Of a stretch of DNA of 64,000 nt, positions 1 through 11,309 are shown piece after piece. A program made the translations under genes and the position numbers. The notes under the pieces were generated by a model. That model saw nothing but the letters and a program-made list of their open reading frames with translations, was not told the origin of the DNA and did not search any database. Each line of letters opens with the position of its first letter. The first letter of the stretch is position 1. The stretch comes from Cytospora piceicola (taxonomy: Eukaryota > Ascomycota > Sordariomycetes > Diaporthales > Cytosporaceae): positions 124,001 through 188,000 of the forward strand of contig JALQBC010000045.1 of NCBI GenBank assembly GCA_023375675.1. The letters are read 5' to 3'.

Positions 1-3000
1 GCCAGGAAAAGGGAGGCCTAGACGGCGGAGGGAGCAAGCAGATAAAGGAGTAACTATAGTTCAACCAGCATGCAGAGAGGAGCTTGCAAAGACCGAAAGT
101 TATCGGAATATCCCCTTTTCTTTGCCAAACAATCTAATACATCTTCCGTATGAATAGACAGACAGTACATACAAAGTAACTCGCGTACGTTGTGCTGTGC
201 TATGCTATATTATGCAGGTAGGCAAGCAGGTCGAGATTTGGCCAAGGCAGTTTGATCAGGAGAAGTTAGCTACTTCACCTAGAAGGGATAGATCAGAGAC
301 AAGACGGACAAGCCATAGCCTATATATAAATTGATGGGAAGGCTGGACTTGGTAACGACGATTTTGGACGGGATATCTGAGGCGATTCCCGAGCTGGAAA
401 TGGGCAATGAAGATGATAGCGGCAATGCTGTGTTGGTTACAGAGAGAGAATATGGGGGTTTTTAGATCAACATGCATACCGGAATACTAGAGGAGAAACT
501 AGATTGAAGATAAAAGGTTACTTATCCGACCTCGAAGAAAGATCCAGTCAGCTTGGAGCGAAATACCTGTTTAGGTGGGCTGAATGATAGGCAGGACATG
601 ATGACTTAGGGAGAAGAAGAGAACAAGACAATACTTGGACGTCGAGGCAGAATTAGGGTCGGAGATGCCAGATATGTGTTGTATGTCGGAGACGGCGAGG
701 CTGTAAAGGCCAATGGGTCCGATCCGGGATCCCAATCAACAGTGGTATGCAGACAAGTGTTAAACCTGCAGCGGCCACGAGGTTACGTGAGGTCTGAAGT
801 CGTACGTATCCGCCGGATGTCTAGGACGAATAAGAACCGTTGGCGCTTGCTTGCAAAATCAAGATTATATCAAGACTACTGAGCTGCGTCTGTGCTGCGA
901 CCTCCTCGTGATACGATCTCTGCGAGACTCTCGGGGTCTGAAGTCGGTCTACCTTGCACTTGTTGGCCGGTGCAGCACCAAGGCGCGTCAACGAGGGGCC
1001 AAGCGGATGGACATTTAGGAGGCTTGCATGGGTGAGGAGGTGCTTTGGTGGAATCGTTCACGGCTGACAACATCGAAGAATATGGTGCTAGGTGGACAGG
1101 TAGATGTTGAGTCGGGGGTCTGGTCGTCGAGGGAGGACGGGTGATGTTGGACAACAAAAAAAAGAAAAATGGAAGAGAAAAAGAAACCAAACCGCAAAGG
1201 CAAACAAAAAGTAGAAGGTCTTCCTTCTGAAAACGCTGATCATAGGCCTCAGCAATTACAAAAGGTTACTTATAGTCTGCCCTGCCTAACAGGCATAAAC
1301 CCCCTCTTCCAGGCGCCTGGTATCTCGCCGTCCGATATCTGCTACCGTCTGGGGACTTCACGGGGTTCCACGGCTGGCCGGCCAGCTTGTAGATATCAGG
1401 TTTATCTTTCGTCAAGTCGAGAACGTGACGAAATCCCAATGTCACTGCTCAGTTCTTTTGCTGCCTCCACCCTGATAGTAAATATACAGCGGACGGGGGA
1501 GTTGTGGGCATATAGGTCTTCCAGTGCATTCGCATTGATAACCACCTTTTTCTCGACAGGAGTCTATAGGAATTATCTCCCTTGATTGACTCGAGAGTAT
1601 CAACCAGCCCATCTACTAGTGTGTGTGGGTGGATAATGGAATATGTAGAGAGAAAAGGGAGGAGGCAACTAATCATTCCATAGCTTGGAGAGTTGTTCTC
1701 CTTCCCGGAGCAGATGATGCAGTCGCCAACATCGAAGCCGCACACCGAGCTGCACCGTGATTTCATAAGCTGTTCTGACTCTATCGCAGCATCCTCAACA
1801 ACTCACTTCATAGTGTCCACCAGCATAATAACCAGTTCCTAACATTTTCGGTCTCGGTTTTTCCTGGTGGTGATTCTGGTGGTAGAACTGGACTGGGCGT
1901 GTATCAGCTTCGAACTTGCCGCCGGTGAGCTATATGACTGATGATATACTCCTCAAGGATTCTGAGCCACTAGGTTTAACGGCATGGGTAGGAAAGAAAA
2001 AAACACTTCCACCTCGCCAACATATCTCTCGTTATTACTACCACCTTTCCAAAGTCCCACCTCCTACATATACACAGTACCACAATATCACCACACCCTA
2101 TCCCTTACTCTTTTCCTCCGCCTTATTAAGCAAGTCGTCGTACTCCTCCTCCTCTTCCTTGTCCAACAAGTAAGGGCGTCCGCCATCTTCTTGACATCAG
2201 ATGGCTTCTTGTTCTTTCTAAGACCTACCATTTTGCACTTGCGATCAATGTCCGAGGGTAGAATACCTATCCCATATGGAAGCCCCCCTTGGATCGCTTC
2301 ACTCGGGTTCTTGAAGGAAATCCTACAAATAGTCTTGTAGTTGTTTGACCAGAAGTGGAGATCGTGCCAAGCTAGATATGCATGCATTGGCCGCTTTTAT
2401 TGGTGCAGTATATCTCGATATTTTCTCAAATTCATCCTATATCCCTCCCTATCCTCGCAAATAATTGGAGCGAGCTCACATGAAGTCGATAGGGATCCAT
2501 GTTGGTCTTGCACAGGAAACAAATGAGTGTGACTCGCCAGGGTTCTTGGGACTGGTAGGCAGCCTGCCTGTCCGGAGTATTTATTGATAGTTGAACTTGA
2601 ATCTGGACTTTGGGCTCTCACCTCGAAGGATCACATAAGTCGGGTTATTTTCGAGAGCAGGCATTCATCTGATAACTCTGAAGGGCTTCGTCATGTGTTA
2701 AGTAATTGCTCTGGTCATGGGGTCTGAGTTCTGAAGTGGAATATTGAAGGTGGGTAAATACCCACAGTGAGGTTTGTTCTCATAGTGCAGCGTAAACAAG
2801 TTGGTAGCTAATTCAGGGATGTCATACTACTATAATTCATGCGTGTGCCTCAGAGGGGGGCGAGAAAAGATACAATGAATTAGATTGGACTGGATAGAAT
2901 GTAGTTGAATAAGCAAAGATATGATCAGAGCAATGAGATTAAGATGAGATGCAAAAGGTTAGCCATTTGCGCCATCAGCACCATTCACCACCTAGGCGCT

Positions 3001-3338
3001 CGGTGATTGCTTGATCGCCTTTGAACAGTCCATTTCGGCCGTGTCTCTGTGTCTATACCTACTTCGAACTGACAGTTTTAATGTATGAAAAAATAAATAA
3101 ATAGATTTACAAATGTAGACAAAGAGAGAAAAAGAGGGGGATGGGGAGGATGACTTGAGGACCTTGAGTCTCCATACGCAACTAGTACATTTAATTTGGT
3201 ATGCGCATTATTCAAGGTCCTCTTCAGTGACCTACGATTCTCCATATTCTTGATGTTAGACCTTTCTCCCAATTTTGCGATATAGCATCATTCACTACTG
3301 TCTCCAAGAAGCATCAATGTTGCAAACATCTTCTCACC

Positions 3339-3821
3339 ATGAAACCTCTCTCTCATACCCGCATATCTTTAGACACAAGACCTTCTGCTCTCCTCTTTAG
3401 TAGTCCCGCTGTGCTATTCTATAGCCCTTATTTGGAAGCCACGGCAATCTTCAACCCCGAAATCATCAGCATCCAACCTCTAGTACTACCTTCTTCACCA
3501 CGTCCTGGCTTTCCGCAACACTCACGCCCCAGTCCTCAGCACCCCTTTTTCAGGTTAAGCTGGAAACTATTTCCCGAGAGGCCTGTTGTAAGTCAAACAT
3601 CTGCCTTGGATCCGTATCGCACATTTGTAGCTGACCAGTGGTACGACCGCAGGGTTCGGAACCTTCTCGGTTTCCAAGACGGTTTGTCAGAAGGCTGCTG
3701 GGCTCGGAGTGTTTCCCTGGTTGAGGGATTGGCCTCCTGCGGCCTATCGAGATCCAGGATCCCCACACGACTGGTGGACTGGGAGGCGGGCTTTTGGAGG
3801 TTATATGTTGGCCAAAGGTAG
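3339..3821 (+). CDS. hypothetical small protein, doubtful
   Basis: This is the longest open frame in the window, 160 codons from an ATG in a CACCATGAA context that would suit fungal initiation. The product would be rich in Ser, Pro and Arg, with no recognisable domain, no cysteine pattern and no convincing signal peptide, although the first 40 residues are mildly hydrophobic. No neighbour suggests a function. An overlapping 72-codon frame lies on the other strand. A frame this long can arise by chance in balanced DNA, so this is only a candidate; transcript evidence would decide. Confidence 0.15.
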   Translation: MKPLSHTRISLDTRPSALLFSSPAVLFYSPYLEATAIFNPEIISIQPLVLPSSPRPGFPQHSRPSPQHPFFRLSWKLFPERPVVSQTSALDPYRTFVADQWYDRRVRNLLGFQDGLSEGCWARSVSLVEGLASCGLSRSRIPTRLVDWEAGFWRLYVGQR

Positions 3822-4066
3822 ACTACTACGTAGTCGTGGTTGACTGGAAGTGTGAAATGACGGCGGAGCGAGACCAGGAGTCTCAGTGTCTTAGCTTGTA
3901 TTAGAACAGCCGATCACGGCCTAGTCTACATAGCGATCCTCAGATAGCAATAATCATCAGCAACATGAACCTAATTCATATGCAGTCATCCTGATGCCTG
4001 CTGTAATCCGCGGCTCCGTGCCCTATGTATAACGTTTGCAACGTCTTGGCCGGCCGTACGCTGCTG

Positions 4067-4541
4067 CCACGACTTTCCTTACCTCCCTCCACGACCTTTT
4101 ATTTATTTTTCCACGACTTTTCAACATGCCACGTTCTATCACAATAGGGCCTCAAAATTTTCTAACTAAGTAACAACCGCAGCCTTAATACACCTAAGTA
4201 CTCTGAAGATATATTTACTTGCGCGATGGCTTGTTTCCCTTGGTAAGAAAGCAAGGTTCTCTGCTAAAACGTACAGATATTATGCGATCGAATTTCAACA
4301 CAGCAGATTATAAGCATGGTGTGTATGCGGAACAAAACATTAATCAATCAGCATCATGTCAGCAAAGTACCATATCTACCGAAGCCTTCCTCTTAACGTC
4401 AGGCCGAGTAAAAGGTAAATTGCAGGTCCGCCGTGTCTACCACACATTGTTTGATCAATTGATCCGGCAATATGTTGTGCGGGGCGGATAGAAAAGCCGT
4501 GATGCAGCCAAAGAAAAGTCGTGGTCGTGGCAAAAGTCGTG
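4067..4541. repeat. inverted clusters of a CCACGACTTTT motif
   Basis: Seen directly: the motif occurs on the plus strand at 4067-4076, 4089-4100 (one change) and 4111-4121. It recurs as its complement at 4492-4502 (variant AAAAGCCGTGA), 4514-4524 and 4532-4541. The two clusters face each other about 370 bp apart. Such inverted subterminal clusters are typical of the ends of some cut-and-paste transposons, so this may be a decayed non-autonomous element. I could not find matching terminal inverted repeats or a target duplication. A perfect 12-bp palindrome (GATCAATTGATC) lies inside at 4453-4464. Confidence 0.4.
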
Positions 4542-5264
4542 TTAGTGAGAAGAAGAAGCGACAATGTGGTAGATGAGACTCGTGCTATCAGCATCATCAT
4601 TCCATCTGTATGTGATGCACCCTCTCTATGCACAGCAATGCATGACACGAAAGAGAAATTATGGAATAGAATCACCTTTCCATGTGGACCAAAGTTTATA
4701 CGGTATAATCGAAAGGGGAGGGGAATCTTTAAGTAATAGAGCCCCGGCTAAGCAAGCTAGGGCTAGGGCCAGCATATAGACAAATAAAGGAGAGTAATGA
4801 AAAGGAATACGACGATGAAGAGTGCTGAATTTCAATACACACTTACTTATGTTTCACGTACTAGGTTTAGCTCCTGGAGTAGCTGTGCCAGGCCCCGAGG
4901 GTAGCTCAGGTTATCGGGTTGTGTTCTAATTATGTTAGACAAAGCTGCTTGCAGTCATGAACCACTTTAAGGCATCGATGCCTAGTGATCATCGATGTCC
5001 GCAGTCTTTAAATAACCTTAAACTCCCAGGGTTGTGAACACCTCAATCGTCGTGTTGCGGTTCGATGGATTAGACTTCAGGTAATACTTACCGAGAGAAC
5101 CGGGCATCCTGCGCTTCCCGCTGTTTCTCGCCCATCTCATCCCAGACACGCCCAGGTTGTCGACATACCTCCTGATGCCCCTTGGTTTATCTTTTCCTGC
5201 TGCTCCGCGATGCAGGTTTATTAGAGGCTATGATTAGTATCACGCTGACAAGAGACAGGCTTTC

Positions 5265-5269
5265 GTTCC
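5265..5269. repeat. target site duplication GTTCC, left copy
   Basis: GTTCC directly precedes the TG start of the left LTR and is repeated at 11305-11309 directly after the CA end of the right LTR. A 5-bp duplication is usual for LTR retrotransposons. Confidence 0.9.
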
Positions 5270-5412
5270 TGTTACGCTGTAGGTTACGTGGTTATTGCTT
5301 TAATTTAACTATAGCGATAGTATCGCTAAAAACTAAGGTATACTATAGGTAAACGGTATATAGTCGGGCCGGCTAGACCTAACGTACAGACTACCCTTAA
5401 GCCTATACGATA
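5270..5412 (-). repeat. Copia 3' LTR (left)
   Basis: 143 bp, starting TGTTACGC and ending CGATA, where the other LTR has CGACA. By hand count it differs from the right LTR at 13 positions, all C/T or G/A. The mutated base is on either copy, as expected if both were hit independently by RIP. Confidence 0.9.
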
Positions 5413-6429
5413 TACCCTTTTAGCCGGGCTATTAATATTTAAAGAAAGGTTATTTAATTAAGTAATCGAAATATATACTATAATGTTTAAGCCTTTAGCT
5501 TTAATTTAGTTTTTTTAATTATTATTTTTTATCGCTTTTAATCTAGATTATAAGGACTTAAATAAGCTATTTTTAATCGTTTATTTCTATATCGTTTTCG
5601 TTACCTATAACGCCTTAAACTTTTTAACGGCTTAAATCTATTTTAATTATTTTTTAGCTTTAATTTCTATTCTAAGCCTTTTTAACCTCGAAACTTAGTA
5701 TCTGTATAAATTCCTTATACTTTAACTTATTTAAGCTTTTTATAAAGCTATTAATAGCTATTTTATTTATTCTTTTATAATATAAGTCGAACGTGTTTTT
5801 AATAGTCTGTTCTATAATTTATTTATAACGTAAATTAATATATTTAGTTTTAGCCGATCTTTATAAATTTAATACTATAGCTTAAACGTTTTAGCTATTT
5901 ATAAATAAAAGTAATAAAATCTTTTAAAGTAAGCCGAATTCTTTTATAAAGACCTTTAACTAAATTAAGACTTAATTAGCTAACGTTAAGTTAATAAACT
6001 TAACTTTTAAAGTAAATAAAGTAACGATAGTTTATAGTTTAAATTTTTATATTATAAAAGCTTTTCCGAAGAAGATTATATATCTTTTAATAGGTTTTTT
6101 AATAAAGGGATTATCGGTAAAAGCGGTATCGGTATAGTAATTAAAAAGCCGGTTTAAAAGTAGTTTTCTTCCGAAGATAATAGAATAATAAGTACTATCC
6201 GTTAAGTATTAAAAAAGATGTTTTATTAACGAGAAATAATCTTCTATAAGCTTAGAATTAGCTTTATAAAGCTAATTTATAATAAACGTAATATTCGGCT
6301 AAGTATTAATTAAAAGCTAATTTAAAAAGCTAGTCCTTTTTTAATATAGCTTTTTCTTTACTTTATTAAAGACTTAATACTTAAGTAGCTAGAAATTAGC
6401 TAGCTATAACGTATAAACAACGTTTAAGC

Positions 6430-6787
6430 TTTCGTAGCTATAGTTTTCGATAATAGCCTTTATATATTACTTTTAAGATATCGTAACTATATAGGTATTA
6501 TAATTCTTATAAAGGTAAATACTTAAAAAGCGTTTAAGCTTACTTAATATTTTTAAAAGGAATACGTTATTAATATCGTCTATTATTTATTTAATATCTT
6601 TCTTATTTCTTATTATAATAAGTATATCGTTAACGTATAAAATTAGTAAAATACTAAGCTTTTCGTATTTAAAAAGGTATATATCGATATCGAATTACTT
6701 AAAACCGAGCCGGAAAAGAAAAAGAGTAATCGTTTAAAACTACTATCGAAGGCTCCGAAACAGGCCGTATAAAGTCCTTTTTAATAG
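6430..6787 (-). pseudogene. Copia reverse transcriptase relic
   Basis: Reading the minus strand from 6787 gives about 119 codons in one frame, without frameshift, interrupted only by TAA/TAG at positions suiting RIP of CAA, CAG or TGG. In order I read KGLYGL (Copia consensus KALYGL), then a GF..FDID..LF block, then LYVNDILI at about 6616-6639, where LYVDDILI is the family's catalytic box. Next comes SKLKRFLSIYL, matching the G-LK-FLGI motif. The second Asp of the catalytic pair survives; the first reads Asn, a G-to-A change typical of RIP. This places the element in Ty1/Copia. It would have copied element RNA into cDNA and is now dead. Confidence 0.9.
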
Positions 6788-9700
6788 CTATTACTTTCGA
6801 AACCTATCTTTAAATCTAAGCGGTTAGCGTATAAATATATAAACTTTTTCCGGGATTTTTATATTAAGAAAGGCTATTTTAAAATCGAACTATTTAACTT
6901 CGAGATTTATAATAGCTATATAAGAAAGAAATAGCTTTATAAAGGTTAACTATACTATAGCGGTATAAATATTTTAAACGGCTTAGTTTTAGTTATTTTT
7001 ATAATTTTTATAAATAACGAAATAAGCTTTAGCTTATAGTTCTTTTAAAAGGTTATTAAGGTCTTCTTTTTAATCGAAAACCTACTTCGATAGTAGTATT
7101 TAATCTTTAAGGTTTAGTTTTTAAAAGGTATAAACCTTTTTAGCCTTTAATTTACTTAGCTATTTTAAGCAGGCTAAGGCTTATTATCGTTCGAAATCGT
7201 CTTTTTATATAGCCTGTTTAAAATTTATTAATACTCTTTTTAATTCGATAATATAAATAACCTTTATCGCCGAAAGATATAAAGATTCTATAGTTAATTT
7301 ATAGTATTAATAAAGAACCTTTATAATTAATAATACTATAAATTTAATATTTTTACCGAGGTTTTTAGCTTTACCTTTACCTTTATAATTAAAGCTATTC
7401 TTACTTTTAGTATTAAGGCTTATAAGATAGAAACGTTCTTTTAAATAGCGTTTCGAATTTTAAGTAACTTAAAAAGAAAGTTTTTATTATATAAGGTTTA
7501 GTAGACTATTTTAAGTATATAAAAGTAATAAAGAATAGTCTTTTATAAAAACCTTTTTAAAAGTAACGTTATTTTCGACGTCGTTTAAAATATCGCCTTT
7601 TACCTTTTTAAATCGATTAAAAAGGTTATTAAATCAAACGTATTTTTTATTAGTAAATAGCGTTATTATTATTATATTCCGAGGCTTAATTTATAAGTTT
7701 AATTTAAAGGTAGGCTATTACGTAGCTTATAACTTTCGGTTAAGTTTACGTTAATTATAAAATAAAGTCTTTTTAAAGGGAAGGTTATTAATAAGTAAGG
7801 TTTTTTCGATTTCTTACTATTAATCGACCTAATTAATAAATTTCTGTTTTAAAAAAAAGATAAAATTAAAGTAGGTATAAGCTTCGGCTTTTATTTATTT
7901 TAAGTTTTCAAAGAACTAATCGGGAATTTTTATAATATAATTAAAAACCTTTAAGCCTTTTAATAGCTTTATCTTATTATAATTACGCTCGACGATTTTT
8001 ATTATAGCTATATAAACGATAATATATTCTTTTAATAACTAAAGTTAAAAGATCTTTCCTTTTAATTTATTATAGCCGATTAATTTAGTTTTAATAGCCG
8101 TTAAAGTAAATTTACTTTAACGTTTCTTTTTCTTTTTATAAACGAAAGTATCGCTTTTAAAAACGTAAATATCTTTAATTATAAAGATAATAAACTAATC
8201 GAGGCTTAGTTTCTTAGCTATTATAACATATAAGAACTTAAAGCTATTATAAACCTTTATAAGTATTAGATTTATAACGTAATAAGTAGTACTTACTATA
8301 AAAGGCTATAGATAATAAAAGAGATAAATAACGTTAAAAGCGGTTTTAACTTTTATAATTAAGGTTTTTCCGGCTTTTTCGGAAGCTCTATTTATTTATA
8401 AGGAATAAGGTATATTAAAAAGAAACTAAACTTAGGTTTTTTAAGCTTACTGTTTTAATTTCGAGTTTTAAAAAAGGTAACTTATTAAGCTAAATTTTAT
8501 ACTATTATTACATTTATAGGTAAAGAGAATATAACTAAATTATTATTCGAAAAAAGTATAAAACTTAACTATTTTATTATAAGCTTTTAACTTTTTTCGG
8601 AAAAAGTAGACTTAGTAATATTTAGTTATTTTATCGATAAAATAAAATAGATACCGAAAGCCTAAATAGCCTTCTTTTTTAAAATCGATTATATTAAAAT
8701 AAATAAACTGTTTTAAAAAAGTATATTTTAAAGGATTTAAAATCTTTCTATATATATCTATAGCCTTATTTAAAAGATAAAGCTTATAAAAACCTTTTAA
8801 GTTCTATACTTTAATACCGGTCTAACTATAAACGGCTTTAACTACGGTTTTATTAATATATATTAAACGATTATAAGCTTTTTTATATTTAATTTTAAAG
8901 AAGGCTAAAAAAGAAAGGATATTATTTAAAATAGTTAAAAGTAAAGATATAAGTTAAAAAATAGAAACGTTTTAAATTTAAGCGATTTTAATAACTTTAT
9001 ATTAATATACCTTTTTATATAAAACAGTTTATATAACTATTGAAAATAATTTTATATTCTCGAAGTTTATTATTAGAAATTAAGTTATAAAAGCTAAAAA
9101 GAAAGTACTTTACCTTATTAAGTTTAACGATAGCTTTAGATTTATTTAACCTTAAAAAGTAAAGGGAAACGTTATTACCTATAATAATATAAGTAGTCTG
9201 TTTATTAGCTAATTTAAATTTATCCGGGATTTTTAAAGTTTATACTTAAAAAAACTACTTTAAGCTATTAAAGAAAAAGTCTAAAGCCTTTAAGTTAACT
9301 ACTAGGTTATTAAAGTTAACCTTTTTCTTAACGATTATTAAGAAAATCTACTATTCGAAACGTTAATAAGATAAAGCGATTATTATATAGTTTTATTCTT
9401 TTATAGCCTAACCGGCTATATTATTAGTTCTTAAGCCGAAAACGTAAAAACTTCTTTAAGCCTTTAGCTACTATTAATTCTAAGTTTATTAATATCGATT
9501 TCGGCTTCGAAAACAGTTACGTTAAGTATTTTTATATTCTAGATATTATTTATATCGATAACATTTTCTATTTTTTTTTAAAAAACCTTATTCTATAATA
9601 GTTATAGCCTTTTTACTAAAGGCTATAGTAATTATAGTACTATAATAACGTAGTTAGTATATTTTTATTTACTTTTTTTAAGTTAAGTAGTATTTAAAAA

Positions 9701-11161
9701 ACCGTATTTTAGTCTTTCGACTTTAAAATTAATAAACTAAATATATTTAAATTTAACTTAAAACGTTTATAGCTAAATTAATATAACGCGGCTATAACTA
9801 AGTTAAAGGCTTTTTCCCGGCTTTTTTTATATAATATAGCTTTTATTAAGCTATTTTAAAAGAGATTTCCGGCTTTAAATTCACGTTTTAAAAAGGGAAA
9901 TACCTTAAGTATAGTGTTTTTTAGTTTCTTAAAGGTATAAAAGATAATAAATTTATCTAGGAAATAAACCTTTAGTTTTATTATCCGATAATAAAAATAC
10001 TAATTCTTTTTTTAAAAAGCTTTAAAGCTATCGAAATCGGCCCGGCTTTACTTTATAAAGCGTTATATTAAATTACCGATATAGTTTTTAAAATCTTTAC
10101 GTATAACTAAACAGACCTTCGAATAAATTATATATAGGTTTATTTCGTTAAACTAAAAGCCGGCTATATAAAGGCGATTTCGAACGTCGATTACGTTACC
10201 TATAAGTATAACGGTAAAAAAGCCTCGTTTATACTTTTACTTTATATAAATATCGAAATTTTTATTATTATTTAATATAAAAACTAATCGGTTAATATAT
10301 TTATCGAAATTATATATATAAGTTACGTTTCGAACTAATAACTTTTAGTTTTTTAAGTTAAATTTACTTTTTAGTTTTAAAACTTTACCGGTTAAATCTA
10401 ATATAAGCCGTTTTATAGCTTTCTTTAAAAGCTTTAATAACGCCGGCGGTAGTAAAAATAAAGGTAAATATAGCGGTCGAAGTAAAAAGAAAAAAGAAAA
10501 GGAAAGTAATAGTAAAAGTAATAATAATAATAATAAAGAAGGGGAAGGCGATAGTAAAAATAATAGTAGTAATAATAAAGGTTTTTCTTACTTTAATAAG
10601 AAAAATAAGTTATCTTCCGCTTCGAACCGATTATAAAGTATATCGGAAGGTTAATTATTAAAGTTAAAGTTAAGGTTATCTACTTTTATAGTATAGTTTT
10701 ATAGATCTCGAAATTAGTTAGCTTAATTAAATTAATATACCTTTATATAAAGTAAAAGTATAAAAAAGAATAAGCTAATAAAACGCGAAAAGCTTAACGA
10801 TTATCTTTCTGTTAATTTTAATACTTTTAATATCGAAAGAGGTTTTATTATAAAACTAATAAGTTTAAAAGATAACCTTTTATTACTTTAGTTAGCAGAA
10901 GGCTTCGAAATACGTTATAAAATATCGTTAAATAAATTATATAGTTAAAAAGCTATTATAATTATATATAAAAGAGGTTATAAGTAATTATAATTAAATC
11001 TTTTTAATTTTATAAGTATTTAAACTAATAGGTTTTAAACTAAATTAAATAAAAATAACTTTAAAAAAAAGCTCTTTAAAATATAATAATAGCAATAGCT
11101 TTATTTTATTAAATAAAAGCGATCGCGAAAAGGAAATAGTAATATAAAAGGGCATATAACC

Positions 11162-11304
11162 TGTTACGCTATAGGTTACGTAGTTATTACTTTAATTTAA
11201 CTATAGCGATAGCATCGCCAGAAACTAAGGTATACTATAAGTAAACGGTATACAGTCGGGCCGGCTAGACCTAACGTACAGACCACCCTTAGGCCTGTGC
11301 GACA
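11162..11304 (-). repeat. Copia 5' LTR (right)
   Basis: 143 bp, the same length as the left LTR, from TGTTACGC to GCGACA. It keeps CA/TG at several places where the left copy is mutated. As coding is on the minus strand, this is the upstream LTR and would have held the promoter. Confidence 0.9.
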
Positions 11305-11309
11305 GTTCC
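11305..11309. repeat. target site duplication GTTCC, right copy
   Basis: Identical to 5265-5269 and directly adjacent to the CA end of the right LTR. Confidence 0.9.

Larger units (their letters stand above)
1..5264. other. ordinary-composition block without a supported gene
   Basis: Base composition is balanced and CA/TG dinucleotides are common, unlike the AT-rich blocks to the right. Stop codons are frequent in all six frames and the longest open frame is 160 codons. I see no recognisable protein domain, tRNA or rRNA. Pyrimidine-rich stretches (about 2040-2160) resemble fungal core promoters, but no frame follows that I can defend. It could be intergenic DNA, untranslated regions, or a gene split by introns that cannot be resolved by eye. 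The block ends exactly at the target duplication of the Copia element at 5265. Confidence 0.6.
5270..11304 (-). mobile_element. Ty1/Copia LTR retrotransposon, complete but RIP-mutated
   Basis: A 6035-bp element with two 143-bp LTRs that begin TG and end CA (TA after mutation), flanked by GTTCC on both sides. The interior is extremely AT-rich with CpG retained but CpA/TpG nearly absent, the signature of RIP. Coding is on the minus strand, so the right LTR is the 5' LTR. A Copia reverse transcriptase is readable at 6430-6787. A purine run (AAAAGGG on the minus strand, about 5414-5420) next to the left LTR fits a polypurine tract. No open frame survives, so the element is inert. The gag end should lie near 10.4-11.1 kb, where codon-like low-complexity repeats occur, but I could not recognise a zinc knuckle. 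Confidence 0.92.

Noticed and set aside
876..1190. 104-codon minus-strand frame with a Phe-rich start resembling a signal peptide
   Set aside because: The Phe run comes from the complement of a short A/G-rich tract; the rest has no secreted-protein features and competes with other frames.
1169..1585. 138-codon open frame on the plus strand
   Set aside because: No domain, low-complexity Ser/Arg-rich product beginning in an A-rich tract, overlapped on the other strand; consistent with chance.
4758..4772. CTAGGGCTAGGG as an interstitial telomere repeat
   Set aside because: Only two imperfect units and not TTAGGG.
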